A stretch of 64,000 nt of DNA from Shinella sp. XGS7 (GTDB lineage: Bacteria > Pseudomonadota > Gammaproteobacteria > Burkholderiales > Burkholderiaceae_C): positions 4,167,001-4,231,000 of the forward strand of contig NZ_CP084758.1 of NCBI RefSeq assembly GCF_020535565.1. Direction: 5' to 3'. The translations under genes and the position numbers were made by a program. The notes beneath the pieces were generated by a model that was not told where the DNA came from, searched no databases, and saw only the letters and a list, made by a program, of their open reading frames with translations. Shown piece by piece: positions 47,254 to 56,427 of this stretch (position 1 is its first letter; each line of letters begins with the position of its first letter).

Positions 47254-47975
47254 TCACTATCCTGTTGCGTTACAGCAAACAACATGCCTTTTTCCTCGGC
47301 GCTCACCAGCGAATCGGTGTGCGGCTCCAGGCAGGCGCGGTTGCGCCCCTCGGCCTTGGCCCGGTAGAGCTGACGATCGGCCCGCTCAATCCAGAGCAGC
47401 GGGGAGGAGCGCACCCATTGGGGTGCAAAAGCGCCGCCCAGGCTCACCGTGACCTGCAGCTGCTGGCCGGGCGAGACCTCCACCCGCTGCTCGGCCACCC
47501 GCTCGCGCAGGCGCTCGGCCACGGTGGCACCGTAGCTGGTCGGGCAGTTGGGCAGGATGATGGCGAATTCCTCGCCGCCCACCCGGGCCACCGTGTCCAT
47601 GGGCCGCACCGTCTGGCTGATGGAGCGGGCCACCGCCTGGATGACCTGGTCGCCCGCGCTGTGGCCGTAGCTGTCGTTGACCGCCTTGAAGTGGTCAATA
47701 TCCAACATCATCAGCAGGGCCGGCTCGCCCGAGCGGGCCACCCGGTCGACTTCGCGGGCCAGGGCCATCTCGAAGCTGCGGCGGTTGACCAGGCCGGTCA
47801 GGGCGTCCTTGCTGGACAGGTCGCACAGCGCGTCGATCACCGCCTGCAACCAGGCCGCACTATAGGGCTCGGTCTCGGGCAGCAGCGCACCGGCCTGCTG
47901 CAGCAACTGCAGAGCCTGTTCCAGCTGCAAGCCGCGGGCGTCGATCAGCGAGGGGGGTGAAGAGGGGGTATCCAA
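47250..47975 (-). CDS. Diguanylate cyclase (GGDEF domain)
   Basis: A 241-aa cytoplasmic protein with a ~65-residue N-terminal helical region and a C-terminal GGDEF domain. It contains KDALTGLVNRRSFEMALARE, LMMLDIDHFKAVNDSYGH (metal Asp), and the active-site motif as RVGGEEFAIILPNC, so it should be active. No clear RxxD inhibitory site could be placed with certainty. It overlaps the flhG gene by 4 bp, which suggests coordinated control of c-di-GMP and flagellation. cheR lies divergently 176 bp away. Confidence 0.92.
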   Translation of the reverse strand: MDTPSSPPSLIDARGLQLEQALQLLQQAGALLPETEPYSAAWLQAVIDALCDLSSKDALTGLVNRRSFEMALAREVDRVARSGEPALLMMLDIDHFKAVNDSYGHSAGDQVIQAVARSISQTVRPMDTVARVGGEEFAIILPNCPTSYGATVAERLRERVAEQRVEVSPGQQLQVTVSLGGAFAPQWVRSSPLLWIERADRQLYRAKAEGRNRACLEPHTDSLVSAEEKGMLFAVTQQDSE

Positions 47976-48151
47976 GGCGCTCCCTGGGAGAGTCGCGGCA
48001 GTCTAGCAGTGCCCAACAAGGGTCCGGATGAGAAAAAAACCCGCACATGCCAGCTACTTCGCACTATCTTGACGCGGGACGCCACAGACACTGGCGGTCG
48101 ATGCAAAATCAAGACCGGTGCGCACGGCGCACAAAACAATGACGCCACACC

Positions 48152-49009
48152 ATGCCCGCTGCACCCTCTTCTCCCATGGCTGGCGCTGAAGCCATTGACC
48201 ACGAGTTCAGCTTCAGCCGCGCCGATTTCGATCGTGTGCGGCAGCTGATCTACCGCCACGCCGGCATCAGCCTGCACGACGGCAAGCACGCCATGGTCTA
48301 CAGCCGGCTCTCACGCCGCCTGCGGGAGACCGGGCACCGCAGCTTCGCCAGCTATCTGCAGTGGCTGGAGTCCACCACCGGCGCGCAGGCCGAGCAGGAG
48401 TGGCAGGAGTTCGTCAACTGCCTGACGACCAATCTGACCTCCTTCTTCCGCGAGGACCATCACTTCCTCGCCCTGGCCGATGATCTCAAGCCCCTGGCCG
48501 GCAAGCCGGTGCGCATCTGGTGCTGCGCCGCCTCCACCGGCGAGGAGCCCTACTCCATCGCCATGACCTGCCACGAGGCCCTGGGCGGCAGCGCTTCGGT
48601 GCAGATCGTCTCCAGCGACATCGACACCAATGTGCTGAACACCGCACGCCGCGGGGTCTACAGCGCCGATGCGCGCGGCCTCTCCCAGCAGCGCCTGAAG
48701 AACTACTTCATGCGCGGCACCGGCGCCAATGCCGGGCGCATCAAGGTCAAGCCCGAGCTGCAGCGCTGGATCGAGTTCCGCACCCTGAACCTGATGGACC
48801 AGCAGTGGTCCCTGGGCGAGCCCTTCCAGATCGTGTTCTGCCGCAATGTGATGATCTATTTCGATGCGCCCACCCAGCGCAAGGTGCTGGAGCGCATCCA
48901 CCGCGTCATGAAGCCTCACGGCCTGCTTTTCGTGGGACATTCGGAGAACTTCACCGAGTCGCGCGACCTGTTCCGCCTGCGCGGCAAGACGATCTACGAG
49001 AAGGTCTGA
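48152..49009 (+). CDS. cheR: Chemotaxis protein methyltransferase CheR
   Basis: SAM-dependent methyltransferase that methylates glutamates on chemoreceptors. The 285-aa protein has the N-terminal helical CheR_N domain (~20-75), then the catalytic domain with NLTSFFREDHHFLALAD, IWCCAASTGEEPYSIAMTC (SAM loop), SSDIDTNVLNTARRGVYS and FQIVFCRNVMIYFDAPTQ. It is the first gene of a cheR-cheD-cheB set. The 176-bp region upstream has TTGACG at 48069 but no convincing -10 box at the right spacing, and no clear sigma-28 promoter. Confidence 0.95.
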   Translation: MPAAPSSPMAGAEAIDHEFSFSRADFDRVRQLIYRHAGISLHDGKHAMVYSRLSRRLRETGHRSFASYLQWLESTTGAQAEQEWQEFVNCLTTNLTSFFREDHHFLALADDLKPLAGKPVRIWCCAASTGEEPYSIAMTCHEALGGSASVQIVSSDIDTNVLNTARRGVYSADARGLSQQRLKNYFMRGTGANAGRIKVKPELQRWIEFRTLNLMDQQWSLGEPFQIVFCRNVMIYFDAPTQRKVLERIHRVMKPHGLLFVGHSENFTESRDLFRLRGKTIYEKV

Positions 49010-49052
49010 GCCCTCGGGCTCAAGAAACTCAGACAAAGGCCGAAACCTACCT

Positions 49053-49724
49053 ATGAGTACACCCTCGCCTATCGCCGGATCCTCCGGCCTGAGTCTCAGC
49101 AGCGGCGCTGGTGCCGCCAGGGTTGCTCAGCTCAAGGCCCAGCACCGCAAGCCGGGTGAAGCCTCCTTCTTCTTCTACGACGCCCACTTCAAGAACGCCG
49201 CCGTCAAGGTACTGCCGGGTGAGTACTTCGTGGACAACGAGGACCTGCTGGTCATGACCACGCTGGGCTCCTGCATCGCCGCCTGCCTCTGGGACCGCCA
49301 GGCCCAGGTGGGCGGCATGAACCACTTCATGCTGCCCGAGGGCGCCGGCGACTCGGGTCGCTACGGCTCCTACGCGATGGAAATGCTGATCAACGAGATG
49401 ATGAAGCGCGGCGCCTCCAAGAGCCGCATGGAGGCCAAGATCTTCGGCGGCGGCGCCGTCATCGCTGGCATGAACACCATCAATGTGGGCGAGCGCAACA
49501 CCAATTTCGTGATGGATTTTCTGAAGCTGGAACGCATCCCGGTGGTCTCCAAGGACGTGCTGGATGTCTACCCGCGCAAGGTCTGCTTCCTGCCGCACAG
49601 CGGCAAGGCCATGGTCAAGCGCCTGGCCCCCACGAATACCGATGCCCTGATCCAGCAGGATCGCAACGCGGCTCAGAAGGCCCAGCCGGTGGTCGCCTCC
49701 GGCGGCTCCATCGATCTGTTCTGA
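49053..49724 (+). CDS. cheD: Chemoreceptor glutamine deamidase CheD
   Basis: Deamidates Gln residues of chemoreceptors and tunes CheC/CheX-type adaptation. The 223-aa protein shows the catalytic Cys in [14 protein letters not shown], the His in [11 protein letters not shown], and [20 protein letters not shown]. It has a ~50-residue low-complexity leader rich in Ser and Gly before the fold. It lies 43 bp after cheR and 29 bp before cheB. Confidence 0.94.
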   Translation: MSTPSPIAGSSGLSLSSGAGAARVAQLKAQHRKPGEASFFFYDAHFKNAAVKVLPGEYFVDNEDLLVMTTLGSCIAACLWDRQAQVGGMNHFMLPEGAGDSGRYGSYAMEMLINEMMKRGASKSRMEAKIFGGGAVIAGMNTINVGERNTNFVMDFLKLERIPVVSKDVLDVYPRKVCFLPHSGKAMVKRLAPTNTDALIQQDRNAAQKAQPVVASGGSIDLF

Positions 49725-49753
49725 AGCCGCCCCCGTTTCCCGGAGTAGTCAAG

Positions 49754-50845
49754 ATGTCAAAGACCAAAGTGGTGGTGGTGGACGATTCGGCGCTGGTGCG
49801 CTCCATCCTCACCGAGATCATCAATCGCCAGCCCGATATGGAGTGCATCGGCGCGGCCGCCGATCCGCTGGTGGCGCGCGAGATGATCCGCAACCTCAAC
49901 CCCGACGTGATCACCCTGGACGTCGAAATGCCCAAGATGGACGGGCTGGACTTCCTCTCGCGCCTGATGCGCCTGCGCCCCATGCCGGTGGTGATGGTCT
50001 CCACGCTGACCGAGCGCGGCGCCGAGGTCACGCTCAAGGCCCTGGAGCTGGGTGCGGTGGACTTCGTGGCCAAGCCCAAGATCGGCGTGGCCGACGGCAT
50101 ACGCGCCCTGGCCCAGGACATCACCGACAAGGTGCGCATCGCCGCCAAGGCCCATATCCGCCGCGCGCCGGCCCCTGCGCCGGCCGGGGCCGGCGGTGCG
50201 GCCGCGCCGGCCAAGCCGGTCACGGTGGCCAGCATCGGCCGCCTCTCCACCGAGAAGATCATCTTCATCGGCGCCTCCACCGGCGGCACCGAGGCCACCA
50301 AGGACGTGCTGGTCAACCTGCCGGCCGACTGCCCGGCCGTGGTCATCACCCAGCACATGCCGCCGGGCTTCACCAAGAGCTATGCGGCGCGGCTGGACGG
50401 CCTGTGCAAGATCCGCGTCAAGGAAGCGCAGGACGGCGAGCGCATCCTGCCCGGCCACGGCTATATCGCCCCGGGCGGCATGCATCTGAGCGTGGAACGC
50501 TCGGGTGCCAACTACATCGCCCGCGTGCAGGACGGCGAACCGGTGAACCGCCACAAGCCCTCGGTGGAGGTGCTCTTTCACTCCGCGGCGCGCGTGGTGG
50601 GCCCCAATGCCCTGGGCATCATGCTCACCGGCATGGGCGCCGACGGCGCCAAGGCCATGAAGGTCATGAAGGACGCCGGGGCCTACAACTTCGTTCAGGA
50701 CGAGGCCACCTGCGTGGTCTTCGGCATGCCGCGCGAGGCCATCGCCGCCGGCGCGGCCGACGAGGTGCTGCCGCTCTCCCAGATCGCGCCGCGCCTGATC
50801 GAGCGCCTGCGCAGCACCTCGGGCATGTCGCTCAACCGCGTCTGA
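49754..50845 (+). CDS. cheB: Chemotaxis response regulator protein-glutamate methylesterase CheB
   Basis: Removes methyl groups from chemoreceptors and is activated by phosphorylation from CheA. The 363-aa protein has a receiver domain (~1-125: [14 protein letters not shown], phospho-Asp in [14 protein letters not shown], Lys in [11 protein letters not shown]), an Ala/Pro linker (~138-158) and the methylesterase domain with the Ser-His-Asp triad in [25 protein letters not shown] and [12 protein letters not shown]. Its GGAG lies 8 bp before the start. cheA, cheW and cheY are not in the window. Confidence 0.96.
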   Translation: MSKTKVVVVDDSALVRSILTEIINRQPDMECIGAAADPLVAREMIRNLNPDVITLDVEMPKMDGLDFLSRLMRLRPMPVVMVSTLTERGAEVTLKALELGAVDFVAKPKIGVADGIRALAQDITDKVRIAAKAHIRRAPAPAPAGAGGAAAPAKPVTVASIGRLSTEKIIFIGASTGGTEATKDVLVNLPADCPAVVITQHMPPGFTKSYAARLDGLCKIRVKEAQDGERILPGHGYIAPGGMHLSVERSGANYIARVQDGEPVNRHKPSVEVLFHSAARVVGPNALGIMLTGMGADGAKAMKVMKDAGAYNFVQDEATCVVFGMPREAIAAGAADEVLPLSQIAPRLIERLRSTSGMSLNRV

Positions 50846-50990
50846 GCCCGCGGGGCGCGCAGCCGCCCTGCCCCACCTCCCTGGTGCCCACGGCGTGTGA
50901 CGGAAGCCACGCCGCGGCGCTTTGCGCAAACGCGTTCCCGACCGTGTCATATTTGTAAGGCAGTCTGACGGCCTCAACCAAGCCGTCCCT

Positions 50991-52772
50991 ATGAGTGCCT
51001 TGCCCCGCAACGAACGCCCGCTGCCTCTGCGCGTGCAGACCCTGATCAACGAGGATCTGCTCTCCACCCTCTTCCAACCCGTGGTGCGCTTGGACAGCGG
51101 CCTGATCTACGGCCACGAGGCCCTGGTGCGCGGTCCCCTGGGCAGCGCCCTGGAGTACCCGGACGCGCTCTTTGCCGCCGGCCGGCGCGAGGGCCTGTCG
51201 GTGGAGCTGGAGGTGCGCTGCGCCCAGCAGGCCATCAAGGACTGGGCGGCCCACAAGCTCCCCGGCAAGCTGCTGCTGAACATGAGCGCCACCGCCCTGG
51301 CCCGCGCCAGCGTGGAGGAGCAGTGGCAGCTGAACATGGCCAGCCTGGAGCGCTACGGCGTGCTGCCCAGCGACCTGATGATCGAGCTCACCGAGCACGA
51401 GCGCGTGGCCGATATCGAGGTGCTGCGCCGCGCCATCACCTCGCTGCGCCGCCAGGGCGTGGGCATTGCCCTGGACGATTTCGGCGACGGCCGCTCCTCG
51501 CTGCGCCTGTGGTCCGAGATCCAGCCCGATCTGGTCAAGATCGACAAATACTTCAGCCACGACCTGCCGGCGCACGCCGAGAAGCTGCAGACCTTCCGCG
51601 CCCTGCTGCAACTGGCCGAGACCTTCGGCGCCCAGCTGGTGGCCGAGGGCATCGAGACCGCCGAGGAACTGCGCGTGCTGCGCGATCTGGGCGTGGCCTT
51701 CGGCCAGGGCTGGTTCCTGGGCCGGCCCTCGCGGGAGGGCGCCCGCGAGCCCCTGGGCGCGGCCCAGGAGGTGCTGGCCAGCAGCGATATCGCCGTGCTG
51801 CCCGAGCTGCGCCGCGCCGCCGTCAGCGGGGTCAAGGCCGAGCGCCTGATGATGCATGCGCCCGCGGTGGGCGAGCACACCACGCATGAGCAGCTCTACC
51901 GCCTTTTCGAGGAGCACGAGCAGCTGCACGCCATGGCCGTGCTGGATGCCGAGGAGCGGCCCGTGGCCCTGATCGACCGCAGCCAGTTCATCGCGCGCTG
52001 GGCCAAGCCCTTCTTCAACGACCTCTACGGCCGCCGCTCCTGCACGCTCTTCGCCAACACCACGCCCCTGGTGGTGGACGCCGAGACCGGCATCGAGGCC
52101 CTGACCTCGGTGCTCACCTCGGCCGATCAGCGCTATCTGCGCGAGGGCTTCATCATCACCCAGGGCGGGCGCTATCTAGGCCTGGGCACGGGCGAGCAGC
52201 TGGTGCGCTCGGTCACCGAGGCCCGCATCGAGGCCGCGCGCCACGCCAACCCCCTGACCTTCCTGCCCGGCAACATCCCCATCAGCCAGCACATCGGCCG
52301 CCTGATCACCAGCGGCCGCAGCTTTGTGGCGGCCTATGCCGACCTGAACCACTTCAAGCCCTTCAACGACGAGTACGGCTACTGGCGCGGCGACGAGATG
52401 ATCCGCCTGGTGGCGCGCGTCATCAGCAGCCACTGCGACAGCCAGCGCGACTTTGTGGGCCATGTGGGCGGCGACGATTTCGTGGTGCTCTTCCAGAGCG
52501 ACGACTGGGAGCAGCGCTGCGAGGACATCGTGGTGCGCTTCAACGAGCTGGCCCGCGGCCTCTTCGATCCCGAGGCCCTGGAGGCCGGCGGCATCATGGC
52601 CGAGGACCGCCACGGCGAGCGCCGCTTCCACCCCTGCACCACCTTGTCCATCGGCGCGGTGCGGGTGGCCCCGGGCAGCCTGAGCCGCTCGGAAGACGTG
52701 GCCAGCGCCGCCGCCGCCGCCAAGCGCCATGCCAAGCATGGCCAGCTCAGCATTTACGTCATGGCAGCTTGA
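50991..52772 (+). CDS. EAL-CBS-GGDEF protein (c-di-GMP phosphodiesterase/cyclase)
   Basis: A 593-aa cytoplasmic protein with an unusual domain order. Residues ~18-255 are an EAL domain with all key motifs present (YGHEALVRG, LLNMSATAL, MIELTEHER, ALDDFGDGRSS, LVKIDKYF, VAEGIETAEE, FGQGWFLG), so phosphodiesterase activity is likely. Residues ~285-410 look like a pair of CBS modules (ALIDRSQFIARWAKPFF). Residues ~430-590 are a GGDEF domain with the signature changed to VGGDDFVVLF. The ATG at 50991 gives the natural start; the frame is open to 50922 without support. It follows cheB by 145 bp and could link nucleotide sensing through CBS to motility. Confidence 0.92.
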   Translation: MSALPRNERPLPLRVQTLINEDLLSTLFQPVVRLDSGLIYGHEALVRGPLGSALEYPDALFAAGRREGLSVELEVRCAQQAIKDWAAHKLPGKLLLNMSATALARASVEEQWQLNMASLERYGVLPSDLMIELTEHERVADIEVLRRAITSLRRQGVGIALDDFGDGRSSLRLWSEIQPDLVKIDKYFSHDLPAHAEKLQTFRALLQLAETFGAQLVAEGIETAEELRVLRDLGVAFGQGWFLGRPSREGAREPLGAAQEVLASSDIAVLPELRRAAVSGVKAERLMMHAPAVGEHTTHEQLYRLFEEHEQLHAMAVLDAEERPVALIDRSQFIARWAKPFFNDLYGRRSCTLFANTTPLVVDAETGIEALTSVLTSADQRYLREGFIITQGGRYLGLGTGEQLVRSVTEARIEAARHANPLTFLPGNIPISQHIGRLITSGRSFVAAYADLNHFKPFNDEYGYWRGDEMIRLVARVISSHCDSQRDFVGHVGGDDFVVLFQSDDWEQRCEDIVVRFNELARGLFDPEALEAGGIMAEDRHGERRFHPCTTLSIGAVRVAPGSLSRSEDVASAAAAAKRHAKHGQLSIYVMAA

Positions 52773-52775
52773 GCT

Positions 52776-53978
52776 TCACTCGGCCAGAAAGAGCGACTGG
52801 AGGTCGCTGAGGAAATCGAAGCCCAGGGGCGTGGGCGCGAGGCGGGCCGGGTCGGGCTGCAGCAGGCCCTTGGCGCGGGCGCGCTCCACGGCGGCGTGGA
52901 TGCTGCTGGCCCCCAGGCCGGTGCGCTCCAGATACATGAGCAGGGGCACGCCGTCCTTCAGGCGCAGAGCATTGAGCATGAACTCGAAGGGCAGCTCGGC
53001 CGCGCCCACCTCCTGCTCGTTGGACACGGCCTGGCCCTCCATGGCCTTGGTCATATAGGCCGCCGGCTCGCGCCAGCGCACCTGGCGCAGGATGCGGTGG
53101 GCAAAGCTGAGCTTGCTGTGGGCGCCCGCGCCAATGCCCAGGTAGTCGCCGAACTGCCAGTAGTTCAGGTTGTGGGCGCAGCGATGGCCAGGCCGGCCAT
53201 AGGCCGAGACCTCGTAGCGCTCCAGGCCGGCGGCGCCCGTGCGGGCCGTGATCAGATCCAGCATCTCGCTGGCCAGATCCGGGTCGGGCAGATGCTCGGG
53301 CGGCCGGCGCGCGAACATCGTGTTGGGCTCGATGGTCAGGTGGTAGACCGAGAGATGCGGCGGCGTATAGGCCAGGGCCGTGTCCAGCTCCAGGGCCAGG
53401 TCTTGCAGGCCCTGGCCCGGCAAGGCATACATCAGGTCGATATTGAAGGTCTCGAAGCAGCTCGCCGCCTCGCTCAGCGCGGCGCGGGCCTGCTCGCTGC
53501 TGTGCACCCGGCCCAGGCGCTTGAGCTGGGCATCGTCAAAGCTCTGCACCCCCACCGACAGGCGCGTGACGCCCGCCTCGCGAAAGCCCTTGAAGCGCTC
53601 GCGCTCGAAGGTGCCGGGGTTGGCCTCCAGGGTGATCTCGCAGTCCGCCTCCAGGCGCAGGCGCGCCCGCAGGTCCGAGATCAGCTCGGCAATCTGCTCC
53701 GGGGCGAACAGGCTGGGCGTGCCGCCGCCGATGAAGATGCTCACCACCGTGCGCCCCCAGATCAGGGGCAGGGCCGCCTCCAGATCGGCGCGCAGGGCCG
53801 CCAGGTACTGGCGCGCCTGCTCGGCGGGCAGCTCGCGGCCCTCGCGCCACTCATGCGAGTTGAAGTCGCAGTAGGGGCATTTGCGCAGGCACCAGGGCAG
53901 GTGCACATAGAGGGAAAGCGGGGGCAGCGCCGTCAGGCTCAGCTGCCCGGGGCGCATCAGCTTGATGATCTCGGCCAT
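52776..53978 (-). CDS. hemW: Radical SAM haem chaperone HemW
   Basis: A 400-aa radical SAM protein that binds haem and delivers it to acceptors. It was formerly called oxygen-independent coproporphyrinogen oxidase-like. The cluster motif is YVHLPWCLRKCPYCDFNSH (Cys30, Cys34, Cys37), followed by the GGTPS motif in FIGGGTPSLF and the SAM-binding ITLEANPGTFE. The C-terminal HemN-like domain (LPFEFMLNALRLKDG) is present. It belongs to the minus-strand set rph-rdgB-hemW common in proteobacteria, with 22 bp to rdgB. Confidence 0.94.
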   Translation of the reverse strand: MAEIIKLMRPGQLSLTALPPLSLYVHLPWCLRKCPYCDFNSHEWREGRELPAEQARQYLAALRADLEAALPLIWGRTVVSIFIGGGTPSLFAPEQIAELISDLRARLRLEADCEITLEANPGTFERERFKGFREAGVTRLSVGVQSFDDAQLKRLGRVHSSEQARAALSEAASCFETFNIDLMYALPGQGLQDLALELDTALAYTPPHLSVYHLTIEPNTMFARRPPEHLPDPDLASEMLDLITARTGAAGLERYEVSAYGRPGHRCAHNLNYWQFGDYLGIGAGAHSKLSFAHRILRQVRWREPAAYMTKAMEGQAVSNEQEVGAAELPFEFMLNALRLKDGVPLLMYLERTGLGASSIHAAVERARAKGLLQPDPARLAPTPLGFDFLSDLQSLFLAE

Positions 53979-54000
53979 GGTGGGGACTGCAGGGCTGGAC

Positions 54001-54606
54001 TCAGCCCAGGTGCCAGGCCTCGCGCATCTGCTGGAGCAGATCGACCGAGGCCAGGGCCCGGTGGCTCAGCGCATTCTTCTGCGCGGCCGAGAGCTGGGCG
54101 ACGCTGGCGCCCAGCGCGGGGATGAACATCAGCGGGTCGTAGCCAAAGCCCCCCTCCCCTTGCGCCGCGCGCAGGATCTCGCCCTGCCAGCGGCCCATGG
54201 CGATCAGGGGCTCGGGGTCCTCGGCCGAACGCACGGCCACCAGGGCGCAGACAAAGCGCGCGCGGCGATCGTCGAGATCAGCCATCTTCTCCAGCAGCAC
54301 CGCATTGTTCTCGGCATCGCTCTTGGGCCGGCCGAAGAGCGTGGCATAGCGGGCCGAGAGCACGCCGGGCGCGCCGCCCAGGGCTTCCACGGCCAGGCCA
54401 GAATCGTCGGCCAGGGCGGGCAGGCCGCTGGCACACGCCGCGTGGCGGGCCTTGGTCAGCGCGTTCTCCACAAAGCTCTCGAAGGGTTCCTCGGCCTCGG
54501 GAATGCCCAGCGAGCCCTGGGTCACCAGCTCCACGCCCAGGGGCGCGAACAGGGCCTGCAGCTCGCCGAGCTTCTTGGCGTTGTTGGAAGCCAGGACGAT
54601 CTTCAT
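54001..54606 (-). CDS. rdgB: RdgB/HAM1 family non-canonical purine NTP pyrophosphatase
   Basis: Hydrolyses dITP, ITP and XTP to monophosphates and so keeps them out of nucleic acids. The 201-aa protein has the N-terminal [49 protein letters not shown] and the C-terminal [11 protein letters not shown] and SHRALA motifs, all diagnostic. The ATG at 54606 overlaps the rph stop (ATGA); the long open frame upstream is an rph shadow. Confidence 0.96.
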   Translation of the reverse strand: MKIVLASNNAKKLGELQALFAPLGVELVTQGSLGIPEAEEPFESFVENALTKARHAACASGLPALADDSGLAVEALGGAPGVLSARYATLFGRPKSDAENNAVLLEKMADLDDRRARFVCALVAVRSAEDPEPLIAMGRWQGEILRAAQGEGGFGYDPLMFIPALGASVAQLSAAQKNALSHRALASVDLLQQMREAWHLG

Positions 54607-55343
54607 GCCGCCGCCAGCGCCGCCTTCTGCGCGGCCAGCAGTTCGCCGATGCCCTTCTCGGCCAGGTCCAGCAGCGCGTTCATCTCGGCGCGCGTGAAGG
54701 CCACGCCCTCGGCCGTGCCCTGCAGCTCCACAAAGCCGCCGGCGCCGGTCATCACCACATTCATGTCGGTGTCGCAGGCGGAGTCTTCGGTGTACTCCAG
54801 GTCCAGCAGGGGCACGCCGTCCACGATGCCCACCGAGATGGCGGCCACCGCGTCCTTGATGGGCGAGGCCGTGATCTTGCCCTGGGCCAGCAGCCAGCTC
54901 ACCGCATCGTGCGCCGCCACATAGGCGCCGGTGATGGAGGCGGTGCGGGTGCCGCCATCGGCCTGGATGACGTCGCAATCGACGGTGATCTGGCGTTCGC
55001 CCAGGGCTTCGAGGTCGACGATGGCGCGCAGCGAACGGCCGATGAGGCGCTGGATCTCCTGCGTGCGGCCGCCCTGCTTGCCGGCCGCGGCTTCACGCTT
55101 CATGCGGTCGCCGGTGGCGCGCGGCAGCATGCCGTATTCGGCCGTCACCCAGCCCTTGCCGGAGCCGCGCTTGTGCGGCGGCACTTTCTCTTCCACCGAG
55201 GCGGTGCACAGCACCTTGGTCTCGCCGAACTCCACCAGCACCGAGCCTTCGGCGTAGCGGGTGTAGTGGCGGGTCAGGCGCACGGGGCGCAGCGCATCGG
55301 CCGCACGGCCGCCGGCGCGCAGCGCCGTTTCGTTCTTGCTCAT
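54603..55343 (-). CDS. rph: Ribonuclease PH
   Basis: Phosphorolytic 3'-5' exoribonuclease that trims tRNA 3' ends. The 246-aa protein has [31 protein letters not shown], the phosphate-binding [13 protein letters not shown], and the core [20 protein letters not shown] followed by the C-terminal [18 protein letters not shown]. Full length for the family. It is 20 bp from the PP2C gene, so PP2C, rph, rdgB and hemW may be one transcript. Confidence 0.97.
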   Translation of the reverse strand: MSKNETALRAGGRAADALRPVRLTRHYTRYAEGSVLVEFGETKVLCTASVEEKVPPHKRGSGKGWVTAEYGMLPRATGDRMKREAAAGKQGGRTQEIQRLIGRSLRAIVDLEALGERQITVDCDVIQADGGTRTASITGAYVAAHDAVSWLLAQGKITASPIKDAVAAISVGIVDGVPLLDLEYTEDSACDTDMNVVMTGAGGFVELQGTAEGVAFTRAEMNALLDLAEKGIGELLAAQKAALAAA

Positions 55344-55363
55344 GGAATCCTTGTGAAGGCGGT

Positions 55364-56260
55364 TCAGCTGTTCTTGCGGGCGCGCTGCACGATGGTCTCG
55401 CGGATCTCGCGCACGGTGCGCTCGATCTCGTCCTCGTCCAGCTGGCCCTCGGCCCCGGCGGTCTGAATGGTGGAGGCGAAGCCCTCATCGCTCAGATGCT
55501 GGGTGGAGATGGTCTCCTCGGGCTCGTCCTCGCCTTCCCATTCCACGGCCAGGGCGGTGACATTGTCGCAGCGCGGCCCGCCGTTGCGCAGGGCCTGCTC
55601 CACCAGCTCGGGCACGGCATCGGTGATGATGCGCTCGCCCAGGTGGCGCACGATGTCGGGTTCGCCCACCGTGCCCCAGAGCCCGTCGGAGCACAGCAGC
55701 AGGCGGTCGCCCGGCACCAGGGCCAGGGGGCCGCTCACATCCACCATGGGCTTGCCGGGGCTGCCCAGGCAGGTGAAGAGCACATTGCGGTTGAAGCGCT
55801 CGGCACCGGGCTGGCTGCGACCCAGGGCCTCCTGCAGCTCGGAGTAGGAGTGGTCGCGGGTGCGCGCGATCAGCTGGCCGCCGCGCACCATGTACAGGCG
55901 CGAGTCGCCGCAGTGTGCCCAGAAGGCCTTGCCGTTCTGCAGCAGGCAGGCCACGACCGTGGTGCGCGGCGTGTCCGAGAGCCCGCGCTGGGCGCCGTAC
56001 TGCAGCAGGGTCTGGTGCGCGATCAGCACCCCGTCCTGCAGAAAGCGCGCCGGATCCTCCAGCGTGGGCTTGGCATCGCGCTGGAACATGGCGGCCAGGG
56101 TCTGCAGCGCGATCTGCGCCGCCATCTCGCCCTCGGGATGCCCGCCCATGCCGTCGGCCACCGCAAACAGCCCGGCCTCCCGGGTGTAGCAGTAGCCCAT
56201 GCGGTCTTCGTTCTTTTCGCGGCCGCCGCGGCGGCTGACCTGGTAGACCCCGAAGCGCAT
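55364..56260 (-). CDS. PP2C-family Ser/Thr protein phosphatase
   Basis: A 298-aa Mg/Mn-dependent phosphatase. Metal and phosphate motifs are seen in [51 protein letters not shown] and [14 protein letters not shown] ~50-residue acidic tail ([11 protein letters not shown] onward) follows the catalytic core. The ATG at 56260 is chosen because [19 protein letters not shown] is the normal PP2C beginning. The frame upstream runs through a MITE-like element that abuts the start codon, and no strong ribosome binding site is seen. It is the likely partner of the adjacent Ser/Thr kinase. Confidence 0.94.
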   Translation of the reverse strand: MRFGVYQVSRRGGREKNEDRMGYCYTREAGLFAVADGMGGHPEGEMAAQIALQTLAAMFQRDAKPTLEDPARFLQDGVLIAHQTLLQYGAQRGLSDTPRTTVVACLLQNGKAFWAHCGDSRLYMVRGGQLIARTRDHSYSELQEALGRSQPGAERFNRNVLFTCLGSPGKPMVDVSGPLALVPGDRLLLCSDGLWGTVGEPDIVRHLGERIITDAVPELVEQALRNGGPRCDNVTALAVEWEGEDEPEETISTQHLSDEGFASTIQTAGAEGQLDEDEIERTVREIRETIVQRARKNS

Positions 56261-56427
56261 CTCAGAACCTGTGGAGGGATCCGGAGCGTCCGAGCGGGCG
56301 CTCCGAGGGGTGTTGATCGAGGCGCACAGCGCAGCCGTAGCTAGGGCTACGGCGAGCCTGGGCAACGAAGAGCAGCAGCCCTGGGGGCGTCGGAGCGGGC
56401 GTTTCGGATTCGTTCACAGGTTCTCAG
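56261..56427. mobile_element. MITE-like element with imperfect terminal inverted repeats
   Basis: A ~167-bp segment begins CTCAGAACCTGTG (56261-56273) and ends CACAGGTTCTCAG (56415-56427), an inverted pair with 12 of 13 matches whose pairing continues imperfectly for ~30 bp. The centre holds the palindrome GCCGTAGC-TAG-GGCTACGGC at about 56334-56354. It fills the gap between kinase and phosphatase genes, supplies the kinase stop codon from its right end and abuts the phosphatase ATG. It has no coding capacity. No target duplication is evident. Confidence 0.6.

Noticed and set aside
47976-48151. Sigma-28 (flagellar) promoter upstream of cheR
   Set aside because: No sequence close to the sigma-28 pattern with proper spacing was found. 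TTGACG at 48069 lacks a matching -10 box.
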